A program made the translations under genes and the position numbers. Shown here piece by piece: positions 22,740-35,325 of a stretch of 64,000 nt of DNA; position 1 is the first letter of the stretch; each line of letters starts with the position of its first letter. The notes beneath the pieces were generated by a model. The model saw only the letters and a program-made list of their open reading frames with translations, searched no databases and was not told the origin of the DNA. Source of the DNA: Candidula unifasciata (taxonomy: Eukaryota > Mollusca > Gastropoda > Stylommatophora > Geomitridae); NCBI GenBank assembly GCA_905116865.2, contig CAJHNH020007734.1, positions 40,001 through 104,000 of the forward strand, in the 5' to 3' direction.

Positions 22740-23010
22740 AGAAAAAAACACTGAAGAGAACTGACTGCCTATAAGAACAAGAAAAAAAGACAAGCTACAT
22801 TCTTTGGTCATGTGATAGAAAGGAGAAAACTGGAGCAAATCTTGACAGTAGGAAAGCTGGAAGAGAGTAGAGGCAGAGGAGGATTAAAGGAAAACATGCC
22901 GCACAAAATGATATCATGACATAGAGTATCATCTATGTCAGATTTGATTAAAAGTACACGAGACAGAAAGACTGTGGATAGACATGACTACTAACGCCAC
23001 ATGGCATAGA
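22740..23010 (+). mobile_element. LINE C-terminal fragment (family G)
   Basis: Translation gives FFGHVIERRKLEQ, then GKLEESRGRGGLKEN and DRKTVDRH, matching the order FFGHxxRxxxLE, GKxxGxRGRGR, DRxxW of LINE ORF2 ends. It abuts the 3' end of LINE B copy B1 but repeats a block that B1 already contains, so it is a separate element. Confidence 0.5.
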
Positions 23011-26000
23011 CTTTAGGAAGATGTAGTTGTCCTTATTTCTAAGTATTGAGAGAATTTGCGGGAATTAAAAAATGAATATGATTCGTTACAATCACTCGTA
23101 GTATATCAGTAGAATGTCATCTCTGCTACTGTCTATTTAGCTTCTCTTCTCATTATGCTGCTTCCGGTCTGTTTTTTTTTTTTTTTATCTGCTCCCTTTT
23201 GTCTAATTTATGCGTCTTCTTTTGCTCATCATATTCTGCTGCTTATTAGCCTTCGTCTTCTTTTTCAGATATCTTGACTGAGCAACGGCAACAGTCCACT
23301 ATAGTATGTCATTTGATATTTTGATAACTTTAGTGTTTTCTGTGTATTAGCTTCAAGGTTGTTAATAGTTATTCATGGTACTGCATTTATCTGTCCCGTG
23401 TGTAGAAATTGTGTCACAGCATACCAGCACAAATAAAAAAAAAACATTTTGTGAATTTTCGTGCTAAATTTTATTGAAATGCTGTCAAGCGCGTAGGCCT
23501 TTCATGTAAACGTTTCATTATTTTAGCAGTATCGGCTCCAACAGCTTGATATTTCCAGCACGATTAATTTAAATTCACTTTATCTGAAATAAGAAGAAAT
23601 GTGTCATTTTACACTTAGTATATCACATAAGAGAAACAAAACTATGTTCACAATAAAAAGCTAAAGACGTGTTTGTTTTCCTCAGCAGTTTGTGCACCTA
23701 CAGTTCTTTTACAGTGCGAGCAAGGATAAGCATCAACCTCAGTGTGTTGTCTGTCATTTTATATTCTAAGTAATGATGCAGTGAGACCTGCACGTTCGGA
23801 AAAAAACATTTAAGCCCAGTACACCCTGAGTAGACTCGAAAAATAGTCTGCTAATAAACTAAGCTCCCTAAAGATTTACTTTCAGTCAACAGAATGTAAA
23901 GGCTATTGAAGCAACATATAAACTGGCATTACTAATAGCAATAGACAAGAAAGTACTCACAGCTGAAATAATGCTATTTAAATCGTGCATTTTGTTAGCT
24001 GCAAATACTGTCTTGGGTGATGCAAATAGTGATAAACCATAAACACTAGTTGTTTTTAGCAGCACTAGATAGATAGCAGCACGGTGAAACGTAAGATAGA
24101 TGCCATAAGGGAAATCGTGTTACTCAAAAGGTGAAAATGTCCAATCGAATAAAACAAATTTTTTGATTTAACTCATTGCTGCCAACTAAGAGTATTTTGT
24201 AGATTAATGGATAAAGATAATTTAAAAGAAGTGTTTTTCTCCAAATGTTTACAAACAGCCTCAAACGAATACTTGTTTTTTAAAGCATTGACAATTTATT
24301 TCTAAGATAATCGACTATCTTGGGAAAAAATGTAGTGGGTGATAGGTTCTGGCTATGAATTACTTGATTGAACATTTCAATTAGGAAAATATAAATATTA
24401 ATCTACCCTATTATGTAATCAGAGCTTTTTGAGAGGGTTGGGGAAGGGGGGATACTTTATGGAAACGATGAACTTCATTCAAAAACTTTTCTTCACTTCC
24501 TCGCTATAATGAATTGTTGGTAAATAAAATAAAAGTCTGAAAAAAGCAAACTTGCTATGACAATTCAGCAACATTTGTACTTTCTGGAAGAGGATTTCAA
24601 TCTCTATTATCCCGAGCTATCGTTTTAGGACTGGCTTGGAAGATACCAGCAATTCTGTCATTATTGCTAGTAGTATACTGCCACATTATTTTCAAGAAGA
24701 AGTAATTGAGACAAAGCGTAATTCATGGGGTAAAGTCGATTTCCTAATTTCGGGTTCAGGCTTGCTCGTGTGTGCATATATGTGTGTGTGTATGTGTGTG
24801 TGTGTAGGTGCACATTATCTTCTAATGTACCCTCATGTGGCTGAATTAGCTAAACATTTTCTTTGCCTTTTTATTTTCCCATATACCTTTGTCAATCCGC
24901 ATTTTCAGCTTGAACAGTCATTGCTCCAGAAAAATAAGGCAGTTTTTGGCAAAATCATGTGCAAACGTAATCGTTGAGGAAAAAAACTATTATGGCATAT
25001 TTCAACTTCTTTAAAGTATAATTTCATTCCATGGCCATTGCGCTGATGTTTAAACAATTCTCTACTTTTAATTCCATTACTATCTACCCCTCTTCCTCTG
25101 CTCATTGACACTATTTCTAAACACCATTATCTTGTAAGACACATAGATTGTTAGGCGCTCATCATTCAGGTATGTAAACTGATTCTTACAAAATTGAATC
25201 TGTAGGTCTAACTAGTTGTGAAGCCTAATATGTCAACGTATGCCGCGTTCGGTATTTCACTGTCACCATGAAAAAGAATAGTCCCGTTGACTTTTAAATG
25301 TCACCTTCACATATATCCAATGAAGTGTAAACTGTTGGTAAGATCACTGTCTGAAAAATTTCAAACTCCTCTGAAGCAAAGAAAGTAAGTAATATACACG
25401 TGCAAGAAATTAAAGAAGTTTATGATAATAATAAGGGCAATAGTGATGGTTGCATCAGTCTCGTATGGTAAACTAAACAGATACACAAAACATACACGAA
25501 CACACATACGCACATTGACACAATCATGAAAACCAATAAGCACGATAACAAGTTAACCATTTAGCCGACTGACAGTTCTTTTTCCGCTGAGTATTGAAAT
25601 GTTCAGTTATTTAATCGTTTGATTGCCTCCTAAGTTTTCTTTTTTTCGCGTAAAGCCCTATAGTACAGTCCACAACTGATTCATTATTCTACGCTGGCAG
25701 CCTGTCTCTTGTCTTACTTCTTCTTTTGTAACTTGCATGTTAAGCAGTCTGGTAAATGTTGCTGAGTGACACCCATATCATGATTCTGTTAATTGTCCTG
25801 CCACCTGGTGGCGTCCTGAGTATTTTGTCAATTGTTAGTTGGATTTTCATAGAACAAATGTCAGCAAGTTTATTTTTGATACTGTAGCAGGACAAATGAA
25901 AATTAGGTCCTGCAGCAGTTAGCGGAGAAGGTAAGCACCGATTATTACTGGCACTAGATTATGATAATGTGTAATAGGTCTTCTAGAAGAATTATTTGTC

Positions 26001-26430
26001 AAAATAGAAAGGAATCTTTCTTAGTAGATAAGGCCGAAAACCCTCAACAAAATCTGAAGAAATTATAATTTAAAAAAAAAAAGTGAAGCGAGGCCTAAAT
26101 AATAGACAAATTAGATCCGCAAACGCTAAAATTCAAGGAAAAGAAAACGATTAGTGAGGGGTGCTAGAAGGCGCAAATGAAAGACTTAGCCGAATATTTC
26201 GATGTTTAGTCCAAAAAGCAGCTAAAACTATTGCAGCACCACAAGACAGTAGTGCTGAAATGTATTCAGCCTAGTGAACACACATACACACACGCGCGCG
26301 TACATAATCGAACACAACAAAAAGTTTCAAATGGGCAGATAAGATGGATACTATTAGGAACCTCTGATTATAAAAGCTCCAAATGATATTTCTAAATAAC
26401 GCTTGTTAATAGAGTTGAATATTACCTGTG
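23011..26430. other. Unassigned DNA
   Basis: About 3.4 kb of AT-rich sequence with T-runs (~23170), A-runs and a short (TG)n patch at ~24779-24806. No supported gene, RNA or named repeat seen. Confidence 0.5.
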
Positions 26431-26439
26431 GATACCATC

Positions 26440-26535
26440 GAAACAGGAAAATGTGGAAGTTGTCATCCTCCTGAAAAAGGAGAGGGCTTCAGGCTCAGAT
26501 GGTCTCCAAGCGGATGTTATTAGAATAAATCAGCC
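26440..26535 (+). mobile_element. Short RT-region LINE relic
   Basis: The frame reads EVVILLKKERASGSDGLQADVI, split here by a possible residue loss, resembling the EVxxAIxxLKxxKAxGxDGIxAELI block just ahead of the RT palm in LINEs. Fewer than 100 bp are recognisable. Confidence 0.4.
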
Positions 26536-27660
26536 TATTCTACGGAATACCTTTGACGGTCATTATGTAAAATTTACTGGAATTGCGAACACTATTGACA
26601 CAACTCGGCACTTTTTCCCCCACTTAGTTCAATTTGCAGGAAACCCTCACTCGCTCAGAGACAGGAATTGATTTTTTTCGTCTGTGTTCTGTGTAGAGGG
26701 AGCCCTCCAGGAGGTGAGGGATCGGGTTTGTTACCTCTATTTTCCATGTGGCGAGTTATTAGTAAAGCATTAAAAAAAAATCTGAAAATACTAAGCAGTT
26801 GTAACCTACTGTACCACTCATAATTTCATTACATGAACACTGTGCAATTGTTTACACATCTCTTCACTTTCAATTGCCTTAATGTCTAAAAAAAAAAAAA
26901 AAAAACTGATTATAAAAATGACACTGCAAGTCAAACAAGCTGGGAAGCGATGTTCAATATTAATGATACTTTGGTTTTTTCATGGTGGTTGTAAACATGA
27001 AAAACTCCTATGCTTTTACATTTCACATTTTTTTATGATAAGATGACGTGCTAACAGTATCACAGAAAACTAGCCAAAAATGTGTATCTCAAAAATGTCA
27101 AACCCCATGGTGTAGATGCAAACTGTACAAACGTACCAGAGATTAGACAGTAAATTTATGATATTACCTAGAACAAAAAAAAAAAAACTGCTGCACCAGT
27201 CCTCGAGCAGTCAGCGTATCTGATACTTGTTTGCTTTTCACGAAAATTGTCATTAATTTTATCAGCGTGTTCGTCTTTGTTCGTATTTGCAATAACGTAA
27301 TGAGATCTTACAACAGTTCACTGAGGAGGTAAGCACTGAAAATAGCGGGAACTAGGTCTTGATAATTCGAAATAAATCTTTCAGAAGACGTTATTGTTAA
27401 TTTAAAAAAAGCTCTTAAAATAGAAGCAAATACCATTTAAAAAAATGGCAGGACTAAAATCAAACGTAGAGCTGAAAATCAGAACCTCAATAGGAAAACA
27501 TAAATGATAATAAGAAGTTAGAAGGTGAATAATGGAGGACAAAGGGGAATATTAGGATGACAAAGACAGCAGCTACATAAGGGAACCGTTGCGGCATCAT
27601 ACGGAAATTACCGGTGAAATATAGTCAACCAAGTGGATACATGTCATTGTCTTGTGTGAC
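26536..27660. other. Unassigned DNA
   Basis: A-runs at ~26889 and ~27175. No coding or repeat signal supported. Confidence 0.45.
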
Positions 27661-27706
27661 TGTGTGCATGTGTGTGTGTGTGTGTGTGTATGTGTGTGTG
27701 TGTGTA
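27661..27706. repeat. (TG)n microsatellite
   Basis: tgtgtgtg interrupted by tgtgtatg and tgcatg. Confidence 0.9.
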
Positions 27707-27899
27707 GCTGATGATAGTGGCTTGTGGACGAGAGACAGCGACGAAAACTAAGCCATGGACAGTTTAGAGCATAAGACGGTATGTGCTCGATGAGAACACC
27801 GTGGCATTTGGAACGACCTCTAGTGTGTTAGGAAAACTTGTAGTCTGACGAAGGTTGGGACCCAGACGAATAGGGTAAGTGTTTTAAAGACTGATTGAT

Positions 27900-28375
27900 A
27901 TTTTTTTTTTTAACTGCAGATTGCAGAAATTATAAAACGAAGCTGGGTTGGAGGGCTTTTTAAAATGTGTGCTAATTAAAATATTAAGCATTGTTTCAGT
28001 AATATTAGTGGATTTAGGACATCTGGTAGACTTAAGTCCCTCAGGCAAATGAAGGTAAAACATAGGCCTACACCAATACATATGGTATGTAATGGTTTTG
28101 GCAAGGCACTGACAACAGAAAAGGAGAAAGGAAAAGCATTCCTAAAAGGACTGATTGCACAAACTGACCGCAATGATGGAGACAGTAGAGACACACACAA
28201 AAAAATATAGAGAAAGCCAAATAAATATGAACAAATCAGATAGGTTGAGAATGTAATACAAGTTAAGCAGTATAAATTATACTTCAGGGCCAAATGGTGT
28301 ACTACATGGTCACATCAAACAGGTAGGTGGTGATGCAATACTACGAGTTGTGGGAGACTTTAATGATAGCAGTAA
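27900..28375 (+). mobile_element. I-like LINE (family A) pre-RT fragment
   Basis: The plus-strand frame contains GFGKALTTEKEKGKAFLKGLIAQTDRN (read in two parts), matching LLTTDNEKGEAFLKKFISQTDQN in the minus-strand family A copy at ~44.2 kb, then a GPNGV-like segment near 28297. This is the stretch between endonuclease and RT. It is decayed and opposite in orientation to most family A copies here. Confidence 0.6.
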
Positions 28376-30140
28376 TCTACAAAGATAATATGTGTTTACA
28401 GGAATTAGTTGTGTATGTCTGCGCCAACGCACATTAGCTGCCATATTGAAAAAAAATCATATTTATTGCAATAAAAAGCCTTAACGAACATAGCTCACGC
28501 TGCGTTAATAAAATACATTTTAACTATTGTGTACTATTATTATAAAAATACCTCCAAGCTTGCTATAAATATATTTTACATATCTACAAAAAATTCATAA
28601 TCCGCAATAATCTTGTCTGACTGCTATCTAATCGGTTTACTATACCGATATAAATCACGAAACAAAAATGCAGTAGAGTTGAAAACAACACATATTTCAC
28701 AAAGGATAGGAATATTATATTATGAACCACCCACACACTTCTTAACTGGCAATTACTATACTAATCAACTTCATCTTCAGTAGTTTGCCATTGCCTTTAA
28801 ACATATTGAAGCAAGCGTCGTCAGAATCCACTTTAACTAAATAATAAGCAGCTGACTCCGACTCCTGGAGTGGCATAACTTAGAATTTTGAAACTGTTTT
28901 CATAACCCCTAAACCAGTAAAATTAAAACCGTTCTTCACCCCATAGTGATGTCCAGGTAGGCAGTCAAAAATTTTACATTGTCTCTGTGAGCAAACCTTT
29001 CAGCCTTTTATGGATATTGAGAAGCACTCTAATAAGGTTGCGTTAAAAAGACCAGGTATACTTGCTTTAAACTTAAAAGAAACGAAAGAAAGAAAATAAA
29101 AATTATACTTTGAAATTCAGGGGAGTCAAGGCGGGTACTAGACAATTAGAGAAGTAGATGCTTGCGTACAAGAATTGCTAATTCAACGTCGTCCCTGGAT
29201 CCAGGCTAAGTGTCAGCAGATTTATTATGATTCGTGTATATACCCAAAAGACTATGTTCTGAGCCAACAATGGGACCAAAGCCTTTCCTTAGTGGCGAAA
29301 GGATCTTTCCTTTTGTAACATGTCAGTTGTCTAGAGGACGTTGCCTTTTCGAACAGAGGGAGGCAGTAGAGATCTTCCTAGAAGAGAACAAACATGTACG
29401 ACTAGGTCTTCTGTTGAACGGAAATGGACAATTTAGACATATTTAGACATCTTATTCAGCTTGGCAATTCTCTTCAGGGGATTTTGGAAAATATGTTAAC
29501 GCTTAGAATTGCATAGGATACTTTCAGAAAGTTAGCTGTCCGGGATAATCACATGTAAGATAAAGATATACATGTTTCAACCTTGGCGAGGATATTTTAG
29601 TTTTGTTAAAGTCATCCAGAAAGTGATTTTTAACATATCAAGTCAGCATCTGAAGGTGTTACCTGAAGACTTTGAAAATTATTTCACTGAAAACGGGGAT
29701 CTTCCTAAAGGCAACCTTTGAATCTTCTTGGAAGATATACGATTGTGGATACTTGATCATCATGAAAAAGGCATCTGATGTCGATCTTATCTCCATGCAT
29801 AAAATGCATTTAACTCTCTGAGTTGTGGCTATTGCTGGACCCAAAGATAGGAATGTTATCCATCTGTAAGTTACAGAGCTATCCGAATGCTGCCCCCTTC
29901 TAGTGGCCGGGTGTGCGTAAACGGTGTTGTAAACGGTGTCTAAACGACAGAGGATGACGCAAAGATAATCTTACCATAAACGACACTAGAGAGTCGGTAC
30001 CTATACTGTCTCAAAAACACGCCTGAACAGATGTGGTGAACACCCTTTGATAGTAAGTGAACGGTGGGAAAGTGTGAGCAGACCAATACTATGTGGATAC
30101 AATGATGCATCAGGGATGGCACAGAGGAAATGACCTAAAT
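28376..30140. other. Unassigned DNA
   Basis: About 1.8 kb without supported features. An ORF at 29234-29446 reads GPKPFLSGE early on, faintly like a pogo-type transposase N terminus, but nothing downstream supports it. Confidence 0.45.
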
Positions 30141-30144
30141 TTAG

Positions 30145-31195
30145 CACGTCTGAGAAAAGGCAACTTCGCTACGCAGATGACACAGTCCACCTTTCGAACA
30201 GAGTAAAGGGAATATAAAATTTAATATTGTCGGTCCAAAAGCACAGTGAAGATCAAAATCGGTTTTTGAATTTAAAGAAAACAAAAATCATGTCCACAGA
30301 TAAAACTGGCTGTCACCCAAAAATAACAATAAATAGTACATACATTCTTCTTCTTCTTCTTCTTTCGTTTGCTTGAAGTAGATTATCTATCTTTGCAATG
30401 TTGTCTCCAACATGGATTTCACTGTCTTTTGTTATTCACTCAGTGACCCTTAAAGTTTGACTTGCACCGATGTTTCTCTTGGCCAAAAGTTTTGCCCTGA
30501 TATGTTGTATTTTAGACAGTCTTGTAGGACATGATATGTTGTCTCAGGTACCAGTCCTCATGTGCACATGGCATGGTGAAGAAATTGAAAATGTCACAAA
30601 CTTTGAATATCTAGGCTCTATAATAAATATCAATGGAGACTGTTTGACAGAAATTATAAGGAGGATAACCATATCAATGCAAAGATTAAACAGCCGAAAA
30701 AGTCTATGGTTAAGCACCAGCAATGAGATCAAAATTAGAATTTCGAGAGCATGCATCTTTTCTATAGCAACATACAGATGTGAGTCGTGGACTATCTTCC
30801 AGTACTAAAGAAGGATAATAAGGGCTTTTGAGCAGAAATGCTACACAATGATTCTCAGAATGTCTTGGACGAAAAAGAGGAGAAATACTGACATCTTGAA
30901 AGATCTGAACAACAAGGAAGATTGGCTAATAAACAGGATCTTGTGTTGGAAGCTTAAATATGTTGGTCATATCAAGCGCCACACCGGATTAGAAAAATAT
31001 TATAGCAGAAGGCATGGTACCAGGAAAGAGGGGCAAGGGCCGAACAACACGAAGATGAGCCCGGGATATAAGTGACTCTTTGAGTATGAAAGTGCAGAAG
31101 GCGGGAGAGCTAGCGAGAGACGGAGTTTCTTTTAAGCAGACCGTAATGAAAGCGACCTTGTGCAAAGGACCTGCTTCATGTTGATGATGATGATG
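30145..31195 (+). mobile_element. LINE family B, copy B2, with (TGA)n-type tail
   Basis: Begins in the RT motif C region (LRYADDTVHLSNR), continues LKKTKIMSTDKTGCHP, is interrupted by a LINE C end at 30345-30547, then resumes EIENVTNFEYLGSIIN, MQRLNSRKSLWLS, ACIFSIATYRCESWT and WTKKRRNTDILKDL. It ends at ggacctgcttcatgt followed by tgatgatgatgatga at ~31178-31192. The tail unit and the shared end with B1 and B3 define the family 3' terminus. Strongly 5' truncated with internal stops. Confidence 0.8.
30345..30547 (-). mobile_element. LINE family C 3' end inserted in B2
   Basis: The block starts with (TTC)n on the plus strand, so read from the minus strand it ends in (GAA)n. The minus translation includes HVLQDCLKYNISGQNF, VQVKL and GSLSE before the tail, colinear with EHMLQHSQLYADN and TKLYG in the family C copy at 21.4 kb. 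It separates two parts of LINE B that join in the intact order. Confidence 0.65.
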
Positions 31196-31984
31196 AGAAA
31201 AGGCAGTGCTTCTCATATCATTTTTATTGAAACTCGGTGCTTTTTCTTGACGATGAGAATGTGGGAATATGGAATATCCCGAAGGCTGTGATGTCGCTTC
31301 TTACTTATCGCAGTTTTATCAAATAATGCACTATTTAGACAAATTGTAAATCAAGACTGCCTGGGATGAAGAATGTTGTTCCTCGATTATTCTGAGCTGC
31401 CCTGCAACAACGTTTAAAGATAATATAGATTTTTAATCATCTCCCTGAATGCAGATCTTTAAGCTTGATATAAAGCAATCACTGGAAAGAACAGGTCAAG
31501 TAACTTACAAACGAAATCCCCACCTGGAAAGAAACGATTATATTACATATATTAGTAACCTTATTTCTAGCAAATTATTTTGATATAATATTGAACTATT
31601 CTATTATTAGTGTCAAGACAAAGTTAATCCTTGTTAGTTATTCTTTCGTGGCTGACTGTCAATGAGCCACATATCTGATTTTACCAGCATCACTGTCATC
31701 TTCACAGCCATCATCATAATCAGTCTCCAATCTTTCCGTCAAAAGACATGAGGAGGAATGGTCTGCAATCCGTAGCTTAATGAGTAGCAATTGCTATTGG
31801 CATTTCGTGTCGATGTAGAATTCTTACATGTTATTAGTCCATACTTTCATAGGGCGACCTCACATCAGCTCGTTAAATGGGTAGTGCCCTTGTTGGTAGT
31901 TATAAATGCTGCATTATAATGCGATGACCAAGCCATTTGATCTTGTTCTCAATGCATACAAATCTGATGCACGGTGTTGATCCC
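31196..31984. other. Unassigned DNA
   Basis: No supported gene or repeat. Confidence 0.45.
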
Positions 31985-32350
31985 ACATTATGTCTGATCG
32001 TATCATTTCTCACTTTGTCTCAGATGGTTCAGTTTATGACATCCCTCGGGCATTTCATTTTAACCAAAAGATCAGTTAGTCGCTCATTATTTACTTTACA
32101 GACCGTTGTTCTCTTGACTGCACATCTGAAAGTCTCTTTTGACTCTAGCCAATGCTGCAGCCCTGTGTGCTTCTATAGTCAATTCATCTTTAATGTCCTG
32201 TATCTATCTTCTTGGAGGGTGGTCTCAGTCTCCTTATCCAGAAACTGCACCACTCATTACCGTTTTTTCTCCAGACAACCGTGGCTGTTGACATGGTCGA
32301 AATACCTTAGCTTTCGGATCATCTCATTTCGCAATGTTAATTTCAAGTAA
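31985..32350 (-). mobile_element. Probable LINE C-terminal relic
   Basis: The minus-strand translation gives IRKLRYFDHVN and LEK early, then across a shift RPPSKKIDTGH and AAALARVKRDF-like wording, in the order of a LINE ORF2 end (RxLRxFGHVxR, LE, GRPPxRWxDDI, AAxLAxDRxRW). The match is weak. The long open frame on the opposite strand is then a shadow. Confidence 0.4.
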
Positions 32351-33204
32351 GTTGTTAATCTTTGATAATGCCCTAGTTTGGCACTCCTAACCGAGTGTTG
32401 GTATGATATTTCAATTCTTCCGACCTCTAAAAATGCACTTCATACATATTATAGCTATTTTACCTGCTTCAGAGATATATAATTCAAATTAAAATTTTAC
32501 TGACCTGCATTACTCCACCCTTAGTCGTACTCTATTTACTTTCGATAGTAATAACTTTTGCGACTTATCTTCGTCATTGTTGTGACAAACCAACGAAATA
32601 TTTCAGTCTTGAAAGAGTTAACTGCATGTTTCGGTTATGGACAAATGCACACTTTAAATAAATAAAGATTCAGGAATAGGTTTAAATGTACGTCGGCGTT
32701 TAAAAGTAGATAAGTTATAGTCGTCATTTGCTGCTACGCGTTAGAAGCCTTTCCACCGGCTCTTTAAAACACCTTGAAAATGTTCAATATTTTATAAATT
32801 CAGGTCAGAGTTTTAATAGTAGGGAGTAGTTGAGATCCCCTGTAAACCCTGGCCTTTCCTAAAATACTTTATCGGGATCCTACCATTCTTTAATTATTTA
32901 TACGTATTTTCCGGGACCTTCTCAGCCTTGATACTTGTCCGTCTGATAATCTTAACTACCTTCTAGTTCTTACAAAGTGGGAGATTTCTTAGGTTACTAT
33001 TCAAGGTTAGAAATATTAATTAGTGACACTTCTATCTTCTCCACACCTTTTTTGGGAATCCCACTTCGTAGACCATCCTAGATTAATGATCATACACCAT
33101 AAAGCGTCATCCTGTACCATGTTGTATCATCAGCTGTGTATATCAAACATTGCTTATATTAATTATTTTAGGAAGTATAAAAGTTGAATGAAAGTAAAAG
33201 ACCC
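32351..33204. other. Unassigned DNA
   Basis: No supported features. Confidence 0.45.
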
Positions 33205-33440
33205 TTTTGTCAGCCTTCACGTGTATTGGGCCTTATAGGGTTAGACATATATTTGACAGACCAATTGGCGCTTGTGCGGTGATGTGGTCAGTATCACCCC
33301 AGCTGCCTTTACTTACCAGAACTATACATGGTATCCATTCAAGGACTCGAACTCAGAACCGTCCGATGAGCATGCGATTGGTTTTTACAACATCACGACG
33401 ATTTCCTTATGATAATGCGCAGAATTATTTATGTCTACAA
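33205..33440 (-). mobile_element. SINE with shared core, tRNA-like head type 2
   Basis: On the minus strand the head ends in gagttcgagtcc (B box, ~33340). The core gtaaaggcagctgg, then gatactgaccacatcacc, follows (~33318-33280), and a tail region mirrors 58270-58325. The head differs from those at 58091 and 63128. Confidence 0.65.
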
Positions 33441-34847
33441 CAATACTAGAAATGTTGGTGAAATTAATTATTGATGGTAATTATGTTCGTGGAGAAAGAC
33501 ATTGTATGTAACACCTTGCTCTTTTTCTCAAACTACACAGATAACACCATACACACAGCAACACTTCTACAAGGCACAGAATTTTCAGCATGCCTCTCAT
33601 CCCAATGACAATCTATGCATTTCGCAGGTTCTCTATAACAACGTAAATTACCTACAACATTAGAACAAAAACTACGCTTAAGAAATTGAAGCAACGAATC
33701 CATGTATGGGTTGTGGGAGGCCAGTTTGACTGCTCATGTATAAACAATAACCTATGCAACATCAGCGTAAACAGTATCCGGAATTACCCACATACTGGTT
33801 CATACCAAGGAAAACTGTATTTCAAAGGACTGATTTAAGCTAATTCGTTTTTTAGAATTGAACATTAGCGTTTTTGTGTGTGTGTGGAGTTACATGAAGA
33901 TAATTATTGGTGATTGTTGTCCAATTAAAAGGATACTCTGGATGGGTTGTTGTAATAAATGTTTTATTTAATATCACCCAGCTGTCGATTAACTTGACTG
34001 GTCACTGCCTGAATCAATTTGTTTTTGCTGCCACTCCGTTTCAGTTGCTATTTAATTATTTATAGTTTTGTTTTGAAAAATACTTAATTATTCATTTATT
34101 TTTCAGGGATTCACCCTATACGTCTATTGATCTGAGTTGTCAGGTCTTATAGAATTTTCTTCCATCCTTTGAACTCAAGGACCAATAAATTCCCCGTAGA
34201 CAATTTTATTTCGAGCCCTGTCAATCAGTAAAATAGGAGGGATTGTATGGGAGCTCCAGTCTATGATACATTCTGCCAGCAACGCTCAGGACAATTGTAC
34301 ATGCCACGTTAACATATGGCATACGAATTGTAAACAGTATCAATACGACCACTGTTAGAGTAAACTAGTCGAGATAGCATGTGTGACAAATGTCAGAATC
34401 CCTAAGCTGTTTTAACAAAGAGTGAGACATTGTGATAATAAAAGGATCGATAATAATTGTTCCATCGGTCTTCAAGGGTGAAAAAAAAAAAATTGATTAG
34501 AAAAAAAAAATTAACTCGAAAAAAACACACAAGCTAACAAGTTAATTAGCTCACAGTTCATCATCGGCAAATATCGACCCATGCAGTGATAGAGGCCTTT
34601 TCAGTGTATTCTTATGCGTGAACTAATTTACTGTCTATATTCTTAATAGATTTACTATTCTAATTTGGTGCTGCTGTTTGTATGGTATTTAAAAAACAAA
34701 AAAGGAGAAAGGGAAGTAATTAATTTCACTAACCCAACACACGTTTTTTTCGAGGCATGATATTTCTAGAGATAATACAGCGGTGGTTTCCTCTTGCCTT
34801 CCGCCGGTTTGTATGTGGTTTGACGACAATAGCCTTTGTCTAAAGAG
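33441..34847. other. Unassigned DNA
   Basis: A-runs at ~34480-34510. No supported gene. Confidence 0.45.
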
Positions 34848-34880
34848 ACTTCGCATCGACTTAGCCACAGAGCCGACTAT
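34848..34880 (-). mobile_element. SINE-1 head only
   Basis: The minus strand reads gtcggctctgtggctaagtc then gatgcgaagt, matching the first ~30 bp of SINE-1 including the A box. The body is not recognisable beyond it. A 5' end without its 3' end is unusual for a SINE, where truncation normally removes the 5' side. Confidence 0.6.
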
Positions 34881-35149
34881 CACAACTAACAGATTGTTAT
34901 TAAAGGTGTTGTTACTAACAATTTATTGGTTAAATAACTGTAATGTTGTATGATGTGATGATGCGAAACTGATGATGTAAATTTTTTTTTACATGCTACG
35001 ATAATTAAACCACAGGCCCGTATAATACAGTATAAAATTTATTCAATTGAAATTAACAAGGATTGTTAAGTTAGAATTAAGACAGTTTATAACTTGATTT
35101 CAAATTGGTCGTTATATAGTTGTTCCCATGTATGATACAATTGTTGGTT

Positions 35150-35325
35150 ATTTAAAGCCCCACCCTATCTTTTAACCCCGGTCCATGTATATACATGGGC
35201 CATAAATATGGCCTAACGGCTGAAAGGGATTTCTGTGGCCTCTCCATGGGTGATCCTCATCCACATGGTGGCACAATGTGTCACTGGGTGTTTATTGCTT
35301 GTGTGATGTCCTGGTGATGCACAAC
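35150..35325 (+). repeat. Dispersed repeat D, copy 1
   Basis: The sequence taaagccccaccct, cataaatatggcctaac, tctccatgggtgatc, gtgtcac-gggtgtt and gtgatgtcctggtg recurs in the same order at 56885-57062. No ORF, tRNA-like box or terminal repeat seen. Class unknown. Confidence 0.7.

Noticed and set aside
29234..29446. ORF with GPKPFLSGE resembling a pogo-type transposase start
   Set aside because: Only nine residues are suggestive and nothing downstream supports a transposase.
31937..32350. 137-codon plus-strand ORF
   Set aside because: The opposite strand carries better-supported LINE C-terminal wording, so this is a shadow.
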